Below are positions 54,508-63,379 of a DNA stretch of 64,000 nucleotides, piece after piece. How positions within the stretch are numbered: the stretch's first letter is position 1; each line of letters starts with the position of its first letter. Location: the NCBI GenBank assembly GCA_963669415.2, contig CAXXPS010000002.1:1736001-1800000 (forward strand). Reading direction: 5' to 3'. The notes below the pieces were generated by a model that saw only the letters and a list, made by a program, of their open reading frames with translations, ran no database searches and was not told where the DNA came from. The stretch comes from JAWKWH01 sp963669415. GTDB lineage: Bacteria > Pseudomonadota > Alphaproteobacteria > Rhizobiales > Rhizobiaceae. The position numbers and the translations under genes are program-made.

Positions 54508-54945
54508 TTATTGTTGGCTAAGAACCGCAACTACTATTGCGGCCCCCGCCGAAATGACCGCAGCACCCACCGCTATTGAATTCGCGACCAACGCTCTTCG
54601 GTTTTCTCTTTCGAAATTTGCCGCCCGAAGTACGAAGTCCAAAATGGAATCGATTTCGGCGGGCGACAGCGGATCGATTTCCGTACCTTCTTCGGTTTTT
54701 CCATAATCCGGGCGCTGAGCATATCTGGCCTGCAAACTGTAGTAGTGCTCTTTCCGATCCTTGTGTTTTGAAATCTTCCTGGATTTGCGAAAGACACCCG
54801 GGAAACCATCAAAAACACTTTGCAAGCGACCAGCATCCAGACCAAGTTCGCTTGCTAAGAATGTCGGCGTTCGCGCCCAGGGTCCGCTCCTGCCCAAATA
54901 GTTTATTGCGGCAACCAGATAGTCCAGGTGTTCGTAGTAGCGCAT
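54508..54945 (-). CDS. Unknown protein between phaA and phaB (putative winged helix + C-terminal membrane segment)
   Basis: A 145-residue protein. The N-terminal half (MRYYEHLDYLVAAINYLGR, then TPTFLASELGLDAGRLQSVF) looks like a winged helix; basic linker RKSRKISKHKDRKEHYY; then an acidic part with PLSPAEIDSILDFVL, and a hydrophobic C-terminal anchor (SIAVGAAVISAGAAIVVAVL). It fits the operon with gaps of 18 and 23 bp, but is AT-richer than phaA and phaB. Likely an insertion; function unknown. Confidence 0.7.
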   Translation of the reverse strand: MRYYEHLDYLVAAINYLGRSGPWARTPTFLASELGLDAGRLQSVFDGFPGVFRKSRKISKHKDRKEHYYSLQARYAQRPDYGKTEEGTEIDPLSPAEIDSILDFVLRAANFERENRRALVANSIAVGAAVISAGAAIVVAVLSQQ

Positions 54946-54963
54946 CTATGCGAACTACAATTT

Positions 54964-56148
54964 CTACAAGGCCTCGACACACATGGCGACGCCCATGCCG
55001 CCGCCGATACAAAGCGTTGCCAAGCCCTTTTTGGCTTCACGGCGTTTCATTTCGAAAACCAGCGTATTGAATACTCGCGCACCGGATGCGCCGACCGGAT
55101 GGCCGATGGCAATGGCGCCGCCATTGACATTGACGATGTCCGGGTTCCAGCCCAGGTCCTTGTTGACCGCGCAGGCCTGGGCGGCAAATGCTTCGTTGGC
55201 TTCGACCAGGTCGAGATCATCGATGGACCAGCCGGCTTTCTCGAGCGCCTTGCGCGAAGCCGGAATGGGGCCGGTACCCATGATTGCCGGGTCGACACCG
55301 GCGGTGGCCCAGGAAACGATGCGGACCATCGGCGTGATGCCGCGCTTTTCGGCTTCCGCCTCGCTCATGATAACCGCAGCAGCAGCGCCGTCGTTGATGC
55401 CCGACGCGTTGGCCGCGGTGACCGTGCCTTCCCGGTCGAAGGCCGGGCGCAACTTGGCGATGCCCTCCATGGTGACGCCGTGCTTGATATATTCGTCATC
55501 TTCAACCACCGTTTCGCCCTTGCGGGTCTTGACCGTGAACGGGGCGATTTCGTCCTTGAACTTGCCCGCCTTTTGGGCCGCTTCGGCCTTGTTCTGCGAA
55601 GCGACGGCGAAAGCGTCCTGTTCATCGCGGGTCAGCTGCCACTTGTTGGCGATGTTTTCCGCCGTGTTGCCCATGTGATAGCCGTTGAACGCGTCGGTGA
55701 GACCATCCTTGATCATGGTGTCGATCATCTTGTAGTCGCCCATCTTCACGCCACCACGCAGGTGCTGGCAGTGCGGCGCCATCGACATGGATTCCTGTCC
55801 GCCCGCAACGATGACATTGGCGTCGCCCGTGGCGATTTGCTGCATGCCGATAGCGATTGCACGAAGGCCCGAACCGCAAAGCTGGTTCAGTCCCCAGGCC
55901 GTGGCCTCCTGCGGAATTCCGGCAGCCATTGCAGCCTGACGGGCCGGGTTCTGTCCCTGTCCGGCAGAAAGGATCTGGCCCATGATGACCTCATCGACGT
56001 CACCTGCCTCGACACCGGCTCTTGAAAGCGCGGCGGAAATTGCAGTGGCTCCAAGCTCATGCGCAGGCGTGTTGGCGAAGGATCCGTTGAACGAACCGAC
56101 GGGCGTACGTGCCGCGCTGGCGATCACAATGGCATTCGATGCAGACAT
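54964..56148 (-). CDS. phaA: Acetyl-CoA acetyltransferase (beta-ketothiolase)
   Basis: A 394-residue thiolase, condensing two acetyl-CoA. Active Cys in NQLCGSGLRAIAIG, His in NVNGGAIAIGHPVGAS and second Cys in CIGGGMGVAMC. First gene of the pha operon, divergent from phaR. Confidence 0.96.
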   Translation of the reverse strand: MSASNAIVIASAARTPVGSFNGSFANTPAHELGATAISAALSRAGVEAGDVDEVIMGQILSAGQGQNPARQAAMAAGIPQEATAWGLNQLCGSGLRAIAIGMQQIATGDANVIVAGGQESMSMAPHCQHLRGGVKMGDYKMIDTMIKDGLTDAFNGYHMGNTAENIANKWQLTRDEQDAFAVASQNKAEAAQKAGKFKDEIAPFTVKTRKGETVVEDDEYIKHGVTMEGIAKLRPAFDREGTVTAANASGINDGAAAAVIMSEAEAEKRGITPMVRIVSWATAGVDPAIMGTGPIPASRKALEKAGWSIDDLDLVEANEAFAAQACAVNKDLGWNPDIVNVNGGAIAIGHPVGASGARVFNTLVFEMKRREAKKGLATLCIGGGMGVAMCVEAL

Positions 56149-56247
56149 GGGTGTCTCCAGTTTTTTTGCAGGTGCGAAGAAAGTCCCGCGTCTAATCGCG
56201 CGAACCTTTCCCTAAGTCAATTTGGAAATTAGGCGAACACGGCAGTT

Positions 56248-56262
56248 ATGCGCTGAACGCAT
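56248..56262. promoter_or_regulatory. Short palindrome in the phaA-phaR gap
   Basis: ATGCG-N5-CGCAT, followed by TGC/GCA-rich sequence up to 56290. PhaR-type regulators are reported to bind TGC-rich sites, so autoregulation is possible; unproven. Confidence 0.35.
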
Positions 56263-56356
56263 GCCATTCCGCATTGCACAATTTGCTTCCATAATTTGTC
56301 GTTTTTGGACTAAGGTTGCCTCAGACCTGCAATTTTTCTCAGTGGAGGCAGCTCAA

Positions 56357-56968
56357 ATGCCGGAAAATTCTGATCCGGTCACGATCAAGAAATACGCCAA
56401 CCGGCGGCTCTACAACACAGGCACAAGCACCTATGTAACGCTCGACGATTTGGCCGAGATGGTGAAGCGGGGCGAGGATTTCACTGTCGAGGACGCCAAA
56501 TCCGGCGACGACATCACCCACGCGGTTCTGACCCAGATCATCTTCGAGCTGGAAAACAAGGACGGCCAGAACATGTTGCCGATCCCGTTTCTGCGCCAGT
56601 TGATCTCCTTTTACGGCGATCAGATGCAGATGGTGGTGCCGAGTTACCTGGAACAATCCATGGCGACCTTCTCCAAGGAGCAGGAACGCATTCGCGAGCA
56701 GATGGCTTCCGTGTTTGGCGGTCAGCCGATGGACGCCATGAATGAACCACTGAAGGCGATTGAGGATCAAACCCGCCGCAATATGGAGATGTTCCAGCAG
56801 GCAATGAGCATGTTCACGCCCTTTGCCGCCGCCGGTCAGACCGGCGAAGAGAGCGGGGACGAGAAGCCCGGCGTGGAAGAGGACCAATCAGGCACCGACG
56901 ATCTGCGCGAATTGAAAGAGCAGATCGCTGCCATGCAGCAGAAAATCGATTCAATGGGCAAGGGCTGA
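56357..56968 (+). CDS. phaR: PHA synthesis regulator
   Basis: A 203-residue regulator. N-terminal DNA-binding KKYANRRLYNTGTSTYVTL and VEDAKSGDDITHAVLTQI mark PhaR/PhbF; the C terminus is coiled (DDLRELKEQIAAMQQKIDS). It represses pha genes and senses PHB granules. GGAGG stands before the ATG at 56357, which is better than the long upstream frame. Confidence 0.94.
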   Translation: MPENSDPVTIKKYANRRLYNTGTSTYVTLDDLAEMVKRGEDFTVEDAKSGDDITHAVLTQIIFELENKDGQNMLPIPFLRQLISFYGDQMQMVVPSYLEQSMATFSKEQERIREQMASVFGGQPMDAMNEPLKAIEDQTRRNMEMFQQAMSMFTPFAAAGQTGEESGDEKPGVEEDQSGTDDLRELKEQIAAMQQKIDSMGKG

Positions 56969-56982
56969 ACACAGGCCGGCAA

Positions 56983-58569
56983 CTACCACCCCAACGCCAG
57001 GCCATCCTTGCGCGCATCCGACCCGCCGATCAGGAAGCCGTTCTTGTTGTCGATCAAGATCGCCTGCCCGCCACCGATGGGCATTGGCGCGGCGGTCACA
57101 TCATGGCCGCGGCGCTCAAGTTCCGATCTGATTTGACCGCCTATCCCCGATTCGGCGATCAGGGTTCCATCAGGAGTCCAGAACAGCCGCGGAAAATCGA
57201 TTGCCTGCTGCACATCCATGCCGTGATCGAGCATGTTGGACAGGAAAAGCGCATGCCCAAGCGGCTGGTAGGAACCGCCCATAACCCCAAACGAGATCGC
57301 CGTCTTGTTGTGCTGCATCGCCAATGCGGGAATGATCGTGTGCATCGGTCGCTTACCGGGTTTCAGTTCGTTTGGATGGCCTTCCTGCAGCGTGAAGCAG
57401 CCGCCGCGGTTTTGCAGGACAACGCCGCTTTTGGGTGTGACGATCTTTGAACCGAAGCCGTTGTAAAGCGAATTGATGAAGGAGACCGCCATACGGTTCC
57501 GGTCGATGACGGTCAGATAAGTCGTGTCGGCATCGGGCAGCGGCGGCAGTTTCAGATCGTTGTTTCGTCTGGCCGGGTCGATATTGGCAGCCAGAGATGC
57601 AACGAATTTTGTGGACAGGATCTCGTCAACGCTGACACTCATATGCGCCGGATCGGCCACCATGGCATCGCGAACCGAATAGGCTGCACGGCCAATTTCG
57701 ATCAGCATGTGCTGCCGGTCGGCAGCGTCCGGCGGCAGGCCGGCAAAACCGGTCTCACCCATCAGGTTCAGCATCAAGAGAGCGATGATGCCCTGCCCAT
57801 TGGGCGGCAGCTCAAGAATGTCCAGACCACTGTACCCGGCCGATAGCGGATCAACCCAATTCGCGGTGACCTTGGCCAGATCCGCTTCTTCAACAAAACC
57901 GCCTCCGGTCTGTACGGTTTTAGCGATTTCAGCGGCAATCTCACCGCCATAAAATGCCTCAACCCCGTCATCCGCAATGCGCCGCAGCGTTTGTGCAAGT
58001 GCGGGAAACCTGAACCGCTGACCCGGAGCGGGCGCCTTGCCGCCAATCAGGCAGTTCTTGCGGCCGCCTTCATCCCTGGCCAGCAATTCCGCTGCCAGTG
58101 CCCAGTCCACCGACACCCGGTCGTGGACCGCAAAACCGTTTTCGGCATAGTCAAATGCGTCTGAAAACAAACGCTCGAAAGGCAGAGTGGCAAACCGGTT
58201 GTGCAACGCATCCCAGGCTCTCACGGCGCCGGGAGTGGTGACCGAATGCACACCGGTCTGGGGCATGGCGTCAAACCCGTTTTCGCGATACCAGGCGGCA
58301 TCGGCGCCGCTGCCGGCCAGGCCGGAGCCGTTCAGCCCGTGAACCTTGCCATCCGGTTCGGCGACAATGACAAAACAGTCGCCGCCAACTCCCGTCATTG
58401 CCGGTTCAACGACCGCAAGCGTTGCCGCCGCCGCCAGTGCGGCATCAACCGCATTGCCGCCTTCCTTCAGAATCGAGATGGCCGTCTGCGTGCCGAGCGG
58501 ATGTGCGGTTGCCGCCATGCCGTTTTCGGCAATAACGGGCGAGCGGCCGGGAAGCTGAAGATCGCGCAT
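56983..58569 (-). CDS. Gamma-glutamyltransferase family protein
   Basis: A 528-residue Ntn hydrolase. Self-cleavage and catalysis should occur at Thr349 (DADTTYLTVIDRN); classical GGT has TTHxS, here TTYLT. GGSYQPLGHALFL and RGGCFTLQEGHPN are family motifs. No evident signal peptide, so perhaps cytosolic. ATG at 58569 is preferred. Substrate may be glutathione or another gamma-glutamyl compound. Confidence 0.88.
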   Translation of the reverse strand: MRDLQLPGRSPVIAENGMAATAHPLGTQTAISILKEGGNAVDAALAAAATLAVVEPAMTGVGGDCFVIVAEPDGKVHGLNGSGLAGSGADAAWYRENGFDAMPQTGVHSVTTPGAVRAWDALHNRFATLPFERLFSDAFDYAENGFAVHDRVSVDWALAAELLARDEGGRKNCLIGGKAPAPGQRFRFPALAQTLRRIADDGVEAFYGGEIAAEIAKTVQTGGGFVEEADLAKVTANWVDPLSAGYSGLDILELPPNGQGIIALLMLNLMGETGFAGLPPDAADRQHMLIEIGRAAYSVRDAMVADPAHMSVSVDEILSTKFVASLAANIDPARRNNDLKLPPLPDADTTYLTVIDRNRMAVSFINSLYNGFGSKIVTPKSGVVLQNRGGCFTLQEGHPNELKPGKRPMHTIIPALAMQHNKTAISFGVMGGSYQPLGHALFLSNMLDHGMDVQQAIDFPRLFWTPDGTLIAESGIGGQIRSELERRGHDVTAAPMPIGGGQAILIDNKNGFLIGGSDARKDGLALGW

Positions 58570-58570
58570 C

Positions 58571-58972
58571 TTACTGGAAATTGATGTCCCGGCCGGCCGC
58601 CCTGATCGACACAGTGAACCCGGAAAGAACATCAAACAGCGAGATTGCCGACAGCACAAAGAACAGCGATGTCGCCGCCCCTTCGACCAGCAGGAATTCC
58701 ACGAGGAATGCGATGAACACGAAGGTCGACAGCAGGTGATCGACAACGGAAGTGTTGGACGTCCGCGTCGCCTTGACGATTTCGACGAACAACAGCGCCA
58801 GCGCGATCAGGATAAACAGATCAGCCAGTGTCATCGACCATGTCCCGCCGGACATCATGGAAAGCGAAAAGAATTCCATTTCCCATGGTCCGCCGTCGCC
58901 GCCGCCAAACACACCGGCCAGCCCGAGATTGTAGAGGATGAAGGGGATGATCAGCAGCGGAATGTGAAACAT
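58571..58972 (-). CDS. Multi-pass membrane protein, unknown
   Basis: A 133-residue protein with about four membrane segments (IPLLIIPFILYNLGLAG, MTLADLFILIALALLFVEIV, LLSTFVFIAFLVEFLL, SLFFVLSAISLFDVLSG). Its stop is 2 bp before the GGT-like gene, so they are likely cotranscribed. Found in Rhizobiales as a hypothetical protein. Confidence 0.75.
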   Translation of the reverse strand: MFHIPLLIIPFILYNLGLAGVFGGGDGGPWEMEFFSLSMMSGGTWSMTLADLFILIALALLFVEIVKATRTSNTSVVDHLLSTFVFIAFLVEFLLVEGAATSLFFVLSAISLFDVLSGFTVSIRAAGRDINFQ

Positions 58973-59054
58973 GGACTGCCTCCTCGGTTTTGGCGTGCCG
59001 CGCCGCATAATGGAAGTGCGTAGCCCGGGGTCAAGGCCTGATATTGGATACCGC

Positions 59055-59082
59055 AATAAAAAACCGGCGCAAAGCACCGGTT
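59055..59082 (-). terminator. Intrinsic terminator after rpmF
   Basis: AACCGG / CCGGTT with inner GC/GC pair, followed on the minus strand by TTTTTTATTG. Confidence 0.85.
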
Positions 59083-59107
59083 CTTTGAAATCCGACTTAC
59101 CGAAGTG

Positions 59108-59287
59108 TCATTCCTTCGGTTCAAGCACCTGGCGGCCGCGATACATGCCCGTTTTCAGATCGATGTGATGCGGACGGCGCAATTCGCCCGAATCCTTGTC
59201 TTCAACATAGGTCGGGTTCTTCAACGCGTCTGTCGAGCGGCGCATGCCGCGCTTCGACGGGGATACTTTTCGCTTCGGTACTGCCAT
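59108..59287 (-). CDS. rpmF: Ribosomal protein bL32
   Basis: A 59-residue bL32: MAVPKRKVSPSKRGMRRS and the ELRRPHHIDLKTGMYRGR region. ATG at 59287, not the longer frame. As in other alphaproteobacteria, no zinc cysteines. mtgA lies upstream on the same strand. Confidence 0.97.
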   Translation of the reverse strand: MAVPKRKVSPSKRGMRRSTDALKNPTYVEDKDSGELRRPHHIDLKTGMYRGRQVLEPKE

Positions 59288-59447
59288 TGGTCCTGCTCCG
59301 GTCTCGTCGGCGAAAGCGGTTCGTCCCGGCTGGCGGGTGCCCTTCTTCGCCATCAATTCATGAAAGTCGCGTGCCTATACACTGCGCGGCGGTGTTTTAC
59401 CAGCACCGTCGCTTAAAAAAATTCGCCACCTGCCGCGGCCGCAATGC

Positions 59448-60203
59448 TTATCTGAAGCAGGCAATATGGCTGGTCGCCGCCCTGACGCGTTTCTGGATGA
59501 TCGATGCAAGCCGATTGAGCTTTTTTGTCGGCCTGGCGGGGTTGCGCAATATCGGATTGGGCAGGGTGACGGCCAGCAACGCTGCCTGCCGTCTTGTCAG
59601 CTTCGCGGCCGGCCGGCCGAAATGATGTTGCGCGGCAGCCTCAATACCGTAGATGCCTGGCCCCCATTCGGCGATGTTGAGGTAGATCTCCATAATGCGC
59701 TTTTTCGGCAGGACCAAGTCGAACATCACCGCCAGCGGCGCCTCAAGCGCCTTGCGAATGAAGGAACGCCCCTGCCACAAGAACAGGTTCTTGACCGATT
59801 GCATCGTGATCGTGGAGGCGCCTCGCACCGGTTCGCCGTCCAGCGCATCCTCGATAACCTCGTTCAGCGCTGCCAGATCAATCCCGTGGTGGGAGCAGAA
59901 CTGGCCGTCTTCGGACATGGTGACCGAATGGACCAGGACAGGTGCGATATCCTCAAGATCTACCCAGCGCCGGTCGTAACCCTCAAGGCTAACGGTATCC
60001 TTCAGCATCAAGGTGGAAACCGGATGCACGAATGGCACGGCATAGAGAATGGTCAGTACCAGCGGCAGAAACGCCAGACCGGCCACGACAATGGCGCCGC
60101 GCTTGAACCATTTCCGGGTTCGCGGCGAGAAACGGGTTTTTTTTCCCGACTTCGCCTTGCCGCCCTTGCGTCGGGCCGGTTTGCTGGTTTTCGCCTTTGC
60201 CAA
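59448..60203 (-). CDS. mtgA: Monofunctional peptidoglycan glycosyltransferase
   Basis: A 251-residue GT51 enzyme with one N-terminal membrane segment (GAIVVAGLAFLPLVLTILYAV), catalytic Glu in SEDGQFCSHHGID and the second site KRIMEIYLNIAEWG. It polymerises lipid II in the periplasm. Lys/Arg-rich cytosolic head. rpmF follows at a distance of 160 bp. Confidence 0.95.
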   Translation of the reverse strand: MAKAKTSKPARRKGGKAKSGKKTRFSPRTRKWFKRGAIVVAGLAFLPLVLTILYAVPFVHPVSTLMLKDTVSLEGYDRRWVDLEDIAPVLVHSVTMSEDGQFCSHHGIDLAALNEVIEDALDGEPVRGASTITMQSVKNLFLWQGRSFIRKALEAPLAVMFDLVLPKKRIMEIYLNIAEWGPGIYGIEAAAQHHFGRPAAKLTRRQAALLAVTLPNPILRNPARPTKKLNRLASIIQKRVRAATSHIACFR

Positions 60204-60321
60204 GTTTCACGTCCCGCATTCGTCGTTAGCAGGGAATAATGACGCGGCGAACAGCATGCAACCGCAACCAGGTGTTTGCCGTGGCTTGACCGCAAGCCAA
60301 TTTGCGGCCATCGAGCCGGGT

Positions 60322-61233
60322 ATGCAGCTTGACTTTGACTTTCGCGACCTGCTTGCCGATGCCGCCGAACGGCTGGAGCGCGAACTGGAAATTGTTCTGG
60401 ATGACAAGGCGCTTGAAGGTGAGATCGAGCGTCCGCGGCGGCTTGTCGACGCCATGTGCCATGGCGTGCTGGGCGGCGGAAAGCGACTGCGGCCCTTCCT
60501 TCTGGTCGAGTCGGCAAAGCTGTGCGGGTTTGATCGCGAAGCGGTCTGGCGCGTGGCCGCGGCGGTGGAATGCCTGCACTGCTATTCGCTGGTTCACGAC
60601 GATCTGCCGGCGATGGATGATGACGATTTACGCCGCGGCCAGCCCACCGTGCACAAGGCCTATGACGAAGCGACAGCCATTCTGGCGGGCGACAGTCTTC
60701 TCACCCTTGCCTTTGATATTATAGCGTCGCCCGAAACCGAATTGCCGGACGTGCGCAAGGTGGCGCTTGTCTCGATGCTGGCCCGTGCCGCGGGCGTCGG
60801 CGGCATGGCCGGTGGCCAGATGCTCGACCTGCAGGCAGCCGAGACGCCGCCGGATGAAGCGGGCACCATCAGGCTTCAGGCGATGAAAACCGGCGCATTG
60901 ATCCGGTTTTCCTGCGAGGCAGGCGCCGCCGCTGCCGGGGCGTCATCAGCCGACCTGGAACGGCTCGGGGAATTCGGCTCGGCCATCGGTCTGGCCTTTC
61001 AGCTTGCCGACGACCTGCTCGACAAGACCAGCGATGTGTCTCACATGGGCAAGGCAACGCAGAAAGATGCCGCGTCGCGCAAGGCAACGCTGGTCGCCAT
61101 GCATGGCGAGGAATGGGCAAGAGGGCAGTTGAAGGGCCTGGTCGGTCAGGCCATCGATTTGCTTGAGCCGTTCGGAGAACGTGCCGGCACGCTTGCCGCC
61201 GCGGCGATCTTCACCGCGGCGCGAACATCGTAA
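60322..61233 (+). CDS. ispA: Prenyl diphosphate synthase (IspA type)
   Basis: A 303-residue class I trans-prenyltransferase making FPP (or GPP/GGPP). First Asp-rich motif DDLPAMDDDDLRRG, second DDLLDKTSD; GGKRLRP binds IPP. Start at 60322 (MQLDFDFRDL) or 60256; the longer frame overlaps mtgA. Chain-length assignment is tentative. Convergent with the His-rich gene. Confidence 0.93.
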   Translation: MQLDFDFRDLLADAAERLERELEIVLDDKALEGEIERPRRLVDAMCHGVLGGGKRLRPFLLVESAKLCGFDREAVWRVAAAVECLHCYSLVHDDLPAMDDDDLRRGQPTVHKAYDEATAILAGDSLLTLAFDIIASPETELPDVRKVALVSMLARAAGVGGMAGGQMLDLQAAETPPDEAGTIRLQAMKTGALIRFSCEAGAAAAGASSADLERLGEFGSAIGLAFQLADDLLDKTSDVSHMGKATQKDAASRKATLVAMHGEEWARGQLKGLVGQAIDLLEPFGERAGTLAAAAIFTAARTS

Positions 61234-61243
61234 CCAAGCTTGA

Positions 61244-61573
61244 TTAGCGGCCGTTCTTCAAAATGTGCCTGCCACCACCCCATCCGCCATAATATGCGTG
61301 CGGATGATGTCCACGTGGAACGCGATAGTGGTAGCCGCCCATGCAGCGATGATAGGCGCGATAGGGCAGGCCGTAACAATTGCGGCCATGGCGGTAAACG
61401 TGGTGGTGCCGGTGCGCGCGGCTGGCCACACCTGCCGCAAACAGGCCCAGTGCAAGAGCTGCAACAACGTCTCCGCCATGACGATGACGTTTATGGGCTT
61501 CTGCCGACGCCAGCGGTGCAATCGCGATTGCAGCAGTCAGGGCGGCCAGCATGGTTGCTTTGGTCAAGTTCAT
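61244..61573 (-). CDS. His-rich secreted protein
   Basis: A 109-residue protein with a signal peptide (cleavage near SAEA) and a mature region dense in His, Tyr, Arg and Gly (HKRHRHGGD, RAHRHHHVYRHGRN, GHHPHAYYGGW). Two cysteines (NCYG, RCMGG). Metal binding in the periplasm is plausible. Ends 10 bp from ispA. Confidence 0.7.
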   Translation of the reverse strand: MNLTKATMLAALTAAIAIAPLASAEAHKRHRHGGDVVAALALGLFAAGVASRAHRHHHVYRHGRNCYGLPYRAYHRCMGGYHYRVPRGHHPHAYYGGWGGGRHILKNGR

Positions 61574-61640
61574 TGCATTCTCCCCGTAGTCCGGTGTTTC
61601 GCACCGTCGCAATCGTCAGGCGGCGGTGCCTGTTCGATGC

Positions 61641-61669
61641 GAAAGAAAGTACGGTTAACAAATTCTTTC
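61641..61669. promoter_or_regulatory. Inverted repeat upstream of the His-rich gene
   Basis: GAAAGAA / TTCTTTC with a 15-nt spacer that includes GGTTAAC, about 70 bp upstream of the His-rich gene. Possible operator. Confidence 0.4.
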
Positions 61670-61733
61670 TGAACGCAACCTGAACGGGACGATATCAACG
61701 ATATAGTGCACCCGTGACGGCTTACAAATCAAA

Positions 61734-62990
61734 TCACTTTCCCGCAGGCCGCAAACCGTCACCAAACCGGTTTTCAATGTAGTCCGCGACCATTTGCTGG
61801 AACTCCTCGGCGATTGCCGGACCACGCAGTGTCTTTGCCTTTTTGCCGTCAACAAACACCGGCGCTGCCGGCGTTTCGCCGGTTCCCGGCAGGGATATTC
61901 CGATATCGGCATGTTTGGATTCGCCGGGGCCATTGACAATGCAGCCCATGACCGCAACCGACAGCGCTTCGACACCGGGATATTTTTCACGCCAGACCGG
62001 CATGTTGGCGCGGATATCCGACTGGATTTTCTCAGCCAGTTCCTGAAACACGGTCGAGGTCGTCCGGCCACAGCCCGGACAGGCGGCCACAACCGGCACG
62101 AACTGCCGGAAACCCATGGTTTGCAACAATTCCTGAGCCACCTGCACTTCGCGTGTCCGGTCACCGCCGGGCTCCGGCGTCAGGGAGATGCGGATAGTGT
62201 CGCCAATACCCTGCTGCAGCAATATGCCCATTGCTGCGGAAGACGCGACAATGCCCTTCGATCCCATCCCGGCTTCGGTCAGGCCAAGGTGCAGCGCATG
62301 GTCGGAGCGCTCGGCCAGCATGGTGTAGACGGCAACCAGGTCCTGTACCTGACTGACCTTGGCCGACAGGATGATCCTGTCGCGCGAAAGGCCGATATCT
62401 TCCGCCAGTTCAGCCGACAGCAATGCCGATTGCACGATCGCCTCGCGCGTGACCTGTTGCGCTGTCAGGGGTGAACCCTCGTGCTGGTTCTTGTCCATCA
62501 ACCGGGTCAGAAGTTCCTGGTCCAGCGAACCCCAATTGACGCCAATCCTGACCGGCTTGTCATGGCGGATCGCCATTTCGACTATATCGGTGAACTGGCG
62601 GTCGCGCTTCTCACGAAAGCCGACATTGCCGGGATTGATGCGGTACTTGGCCAGCGTCTCGGCGCAGGCCGGATGATCAGCCAGCAATTTGTGACCGATA
62701 TAGTGGAAGTCACCTATCAGCGGTGCATCCACCCCAAGCCGGTCCAGCCGTTCGCGTATTTTCGGCACCGCGGCCGCACTTTCATCCCTGTCGACGGTGA
62801 TGCGGACGAGTTCCGAGCCGGCCTTGTGCAGTGCTGCGACCTGCGCGACCGTTGCATCGACGTCAGCGGTATCGGTGTTGGTCATTGACTGCACGACGAT
62901 CGGATGATCACCGCCGACATGAACTTCGCCGACAGCGACTGCGACCGATTTGCGCCGGTCAAAGGGTGAAGAATAGTACCCGCTCAACAA
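61734..62990 (-). CDS. ispG: 4-hydroxy-3-methylbut-2-enyl diphosphate synthase
   Basis: A 418-residue [4Fe-4S] enzyme of the MEP pathway, making HMBPP from MEcPP. Cluster cysteines in ACPGCGRTTS and GCIVNGPGESKHADIG; N-terminal QSMTNTDTADVDATV. Long form with the alphaproteobacterial insert. It shares the isoprenoid theme with the ispA-type gene nearby. Confidence 0.96.
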   Translation of the reverse strand: MLSGYYSSPFDRRKSVAVAVGEVHVGGDHPIVVQSMTNTDTADVDATVAQVAALHKAGSELVRITVDRDESAAAVPKIRERLDRLGVDAPLIGDFHYIGHKLLADHPACAETLAKYRINPGNVGFREKRDRQFTDIVEMAIRHDKPVRIGVNWGSLDQELLTRLMDKNQHEGSPLTAQQVTREAIVQSALLSAELAEDIGLSRDRIILSAKVSQVQDLVAVYTMLAERSDHALHLGLTEAGMGSKGIVASSAAMGILLQQGIGDTIRISLTPEPGGDRTREVQVAQELLQTMGFRQFVPVVAACPGCGRTTSTVFQELAEKIQSDIRANMPVWREKYPGVEALSVAVMGCIVNGPGESKHADIGISLPGTGETPAAPVFVDGKKAKTLRGPAIAEEFQQMVADYIENRFGDGLRPAGK

Positions 62991-63020
62991 GGTTCCTCCG
63001 GATTGGCAGCAGAATTTGGT

Positions 63021-63036
63021 CTAGAGCGTATCCGGT
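63021..63036 (+). repeat. Dispersed repeat, copy 2
   Basis: Exact reverse complement of the 23159-23174 sequence; the following TAAATGG also matches copy 3 in inverted orientation. Confidence 0.6.
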
Positions 63037-63316
63037 TAAATGGAATCGTTTGAACGCAGGTAATTTGTGATCTGGCGAGGCGCGGAAGCCGACGCGGTGT
63101 GACCACCGTTAGGCTTTTGCAACGCGGTCCAGAGCGCAAAGTACCAAGTTCAAATGATTGCGGATAGCTCATGAATTTCAACGGCTTGGTGTTGCATTGC
63201 TTGGCGGTCTTTTCCGCTTCAACGGCGTCGAAATCCTCGCACGATATTCATATCGCGCTGCGGCATTCTCCTTGTTGATCCGAAAAATCCCTGCCATCAA
63301 ACCGCTCCCATTTAAG
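63037..63316. other. Gene-free stretch bounded by inverted repeat copies
   Basis: About 280 bp with no gene I can support. A 65-codon frame lies here on the minus strand but lacks family features. Together with the flanking copies it resembles a small intergenic element. Confidence 0.45.
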
Positions 63317-63330
63317 CCGGACACGCTCTA
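63317..63330 (-). repeat. Dispersed repeat, copy 3
   Basis: CCGGACACGCTCTA, one mismatch from copy 1 and inverted relative to copy 2; similarity extends through CATTTAA. Confidence 0.5.
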
Positions 63331-63379
63331 ACTGCCTGCGAGGTGGCCCACGGGGTGCAATCTGTCAACCGATCACCGC

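Noticed and set aside
54928..56025. 365-codon plus-strand frame antisense to phaA
   Set aside because: The opposite strand encodes a full thiolase; the frame is a by-product of GC-rich codon bias.
62984..63181. 65-codon minus-strand frame after ispG
   Set aside because: Covers a repeat copy and has no family look; likely a repeat-derived frame.
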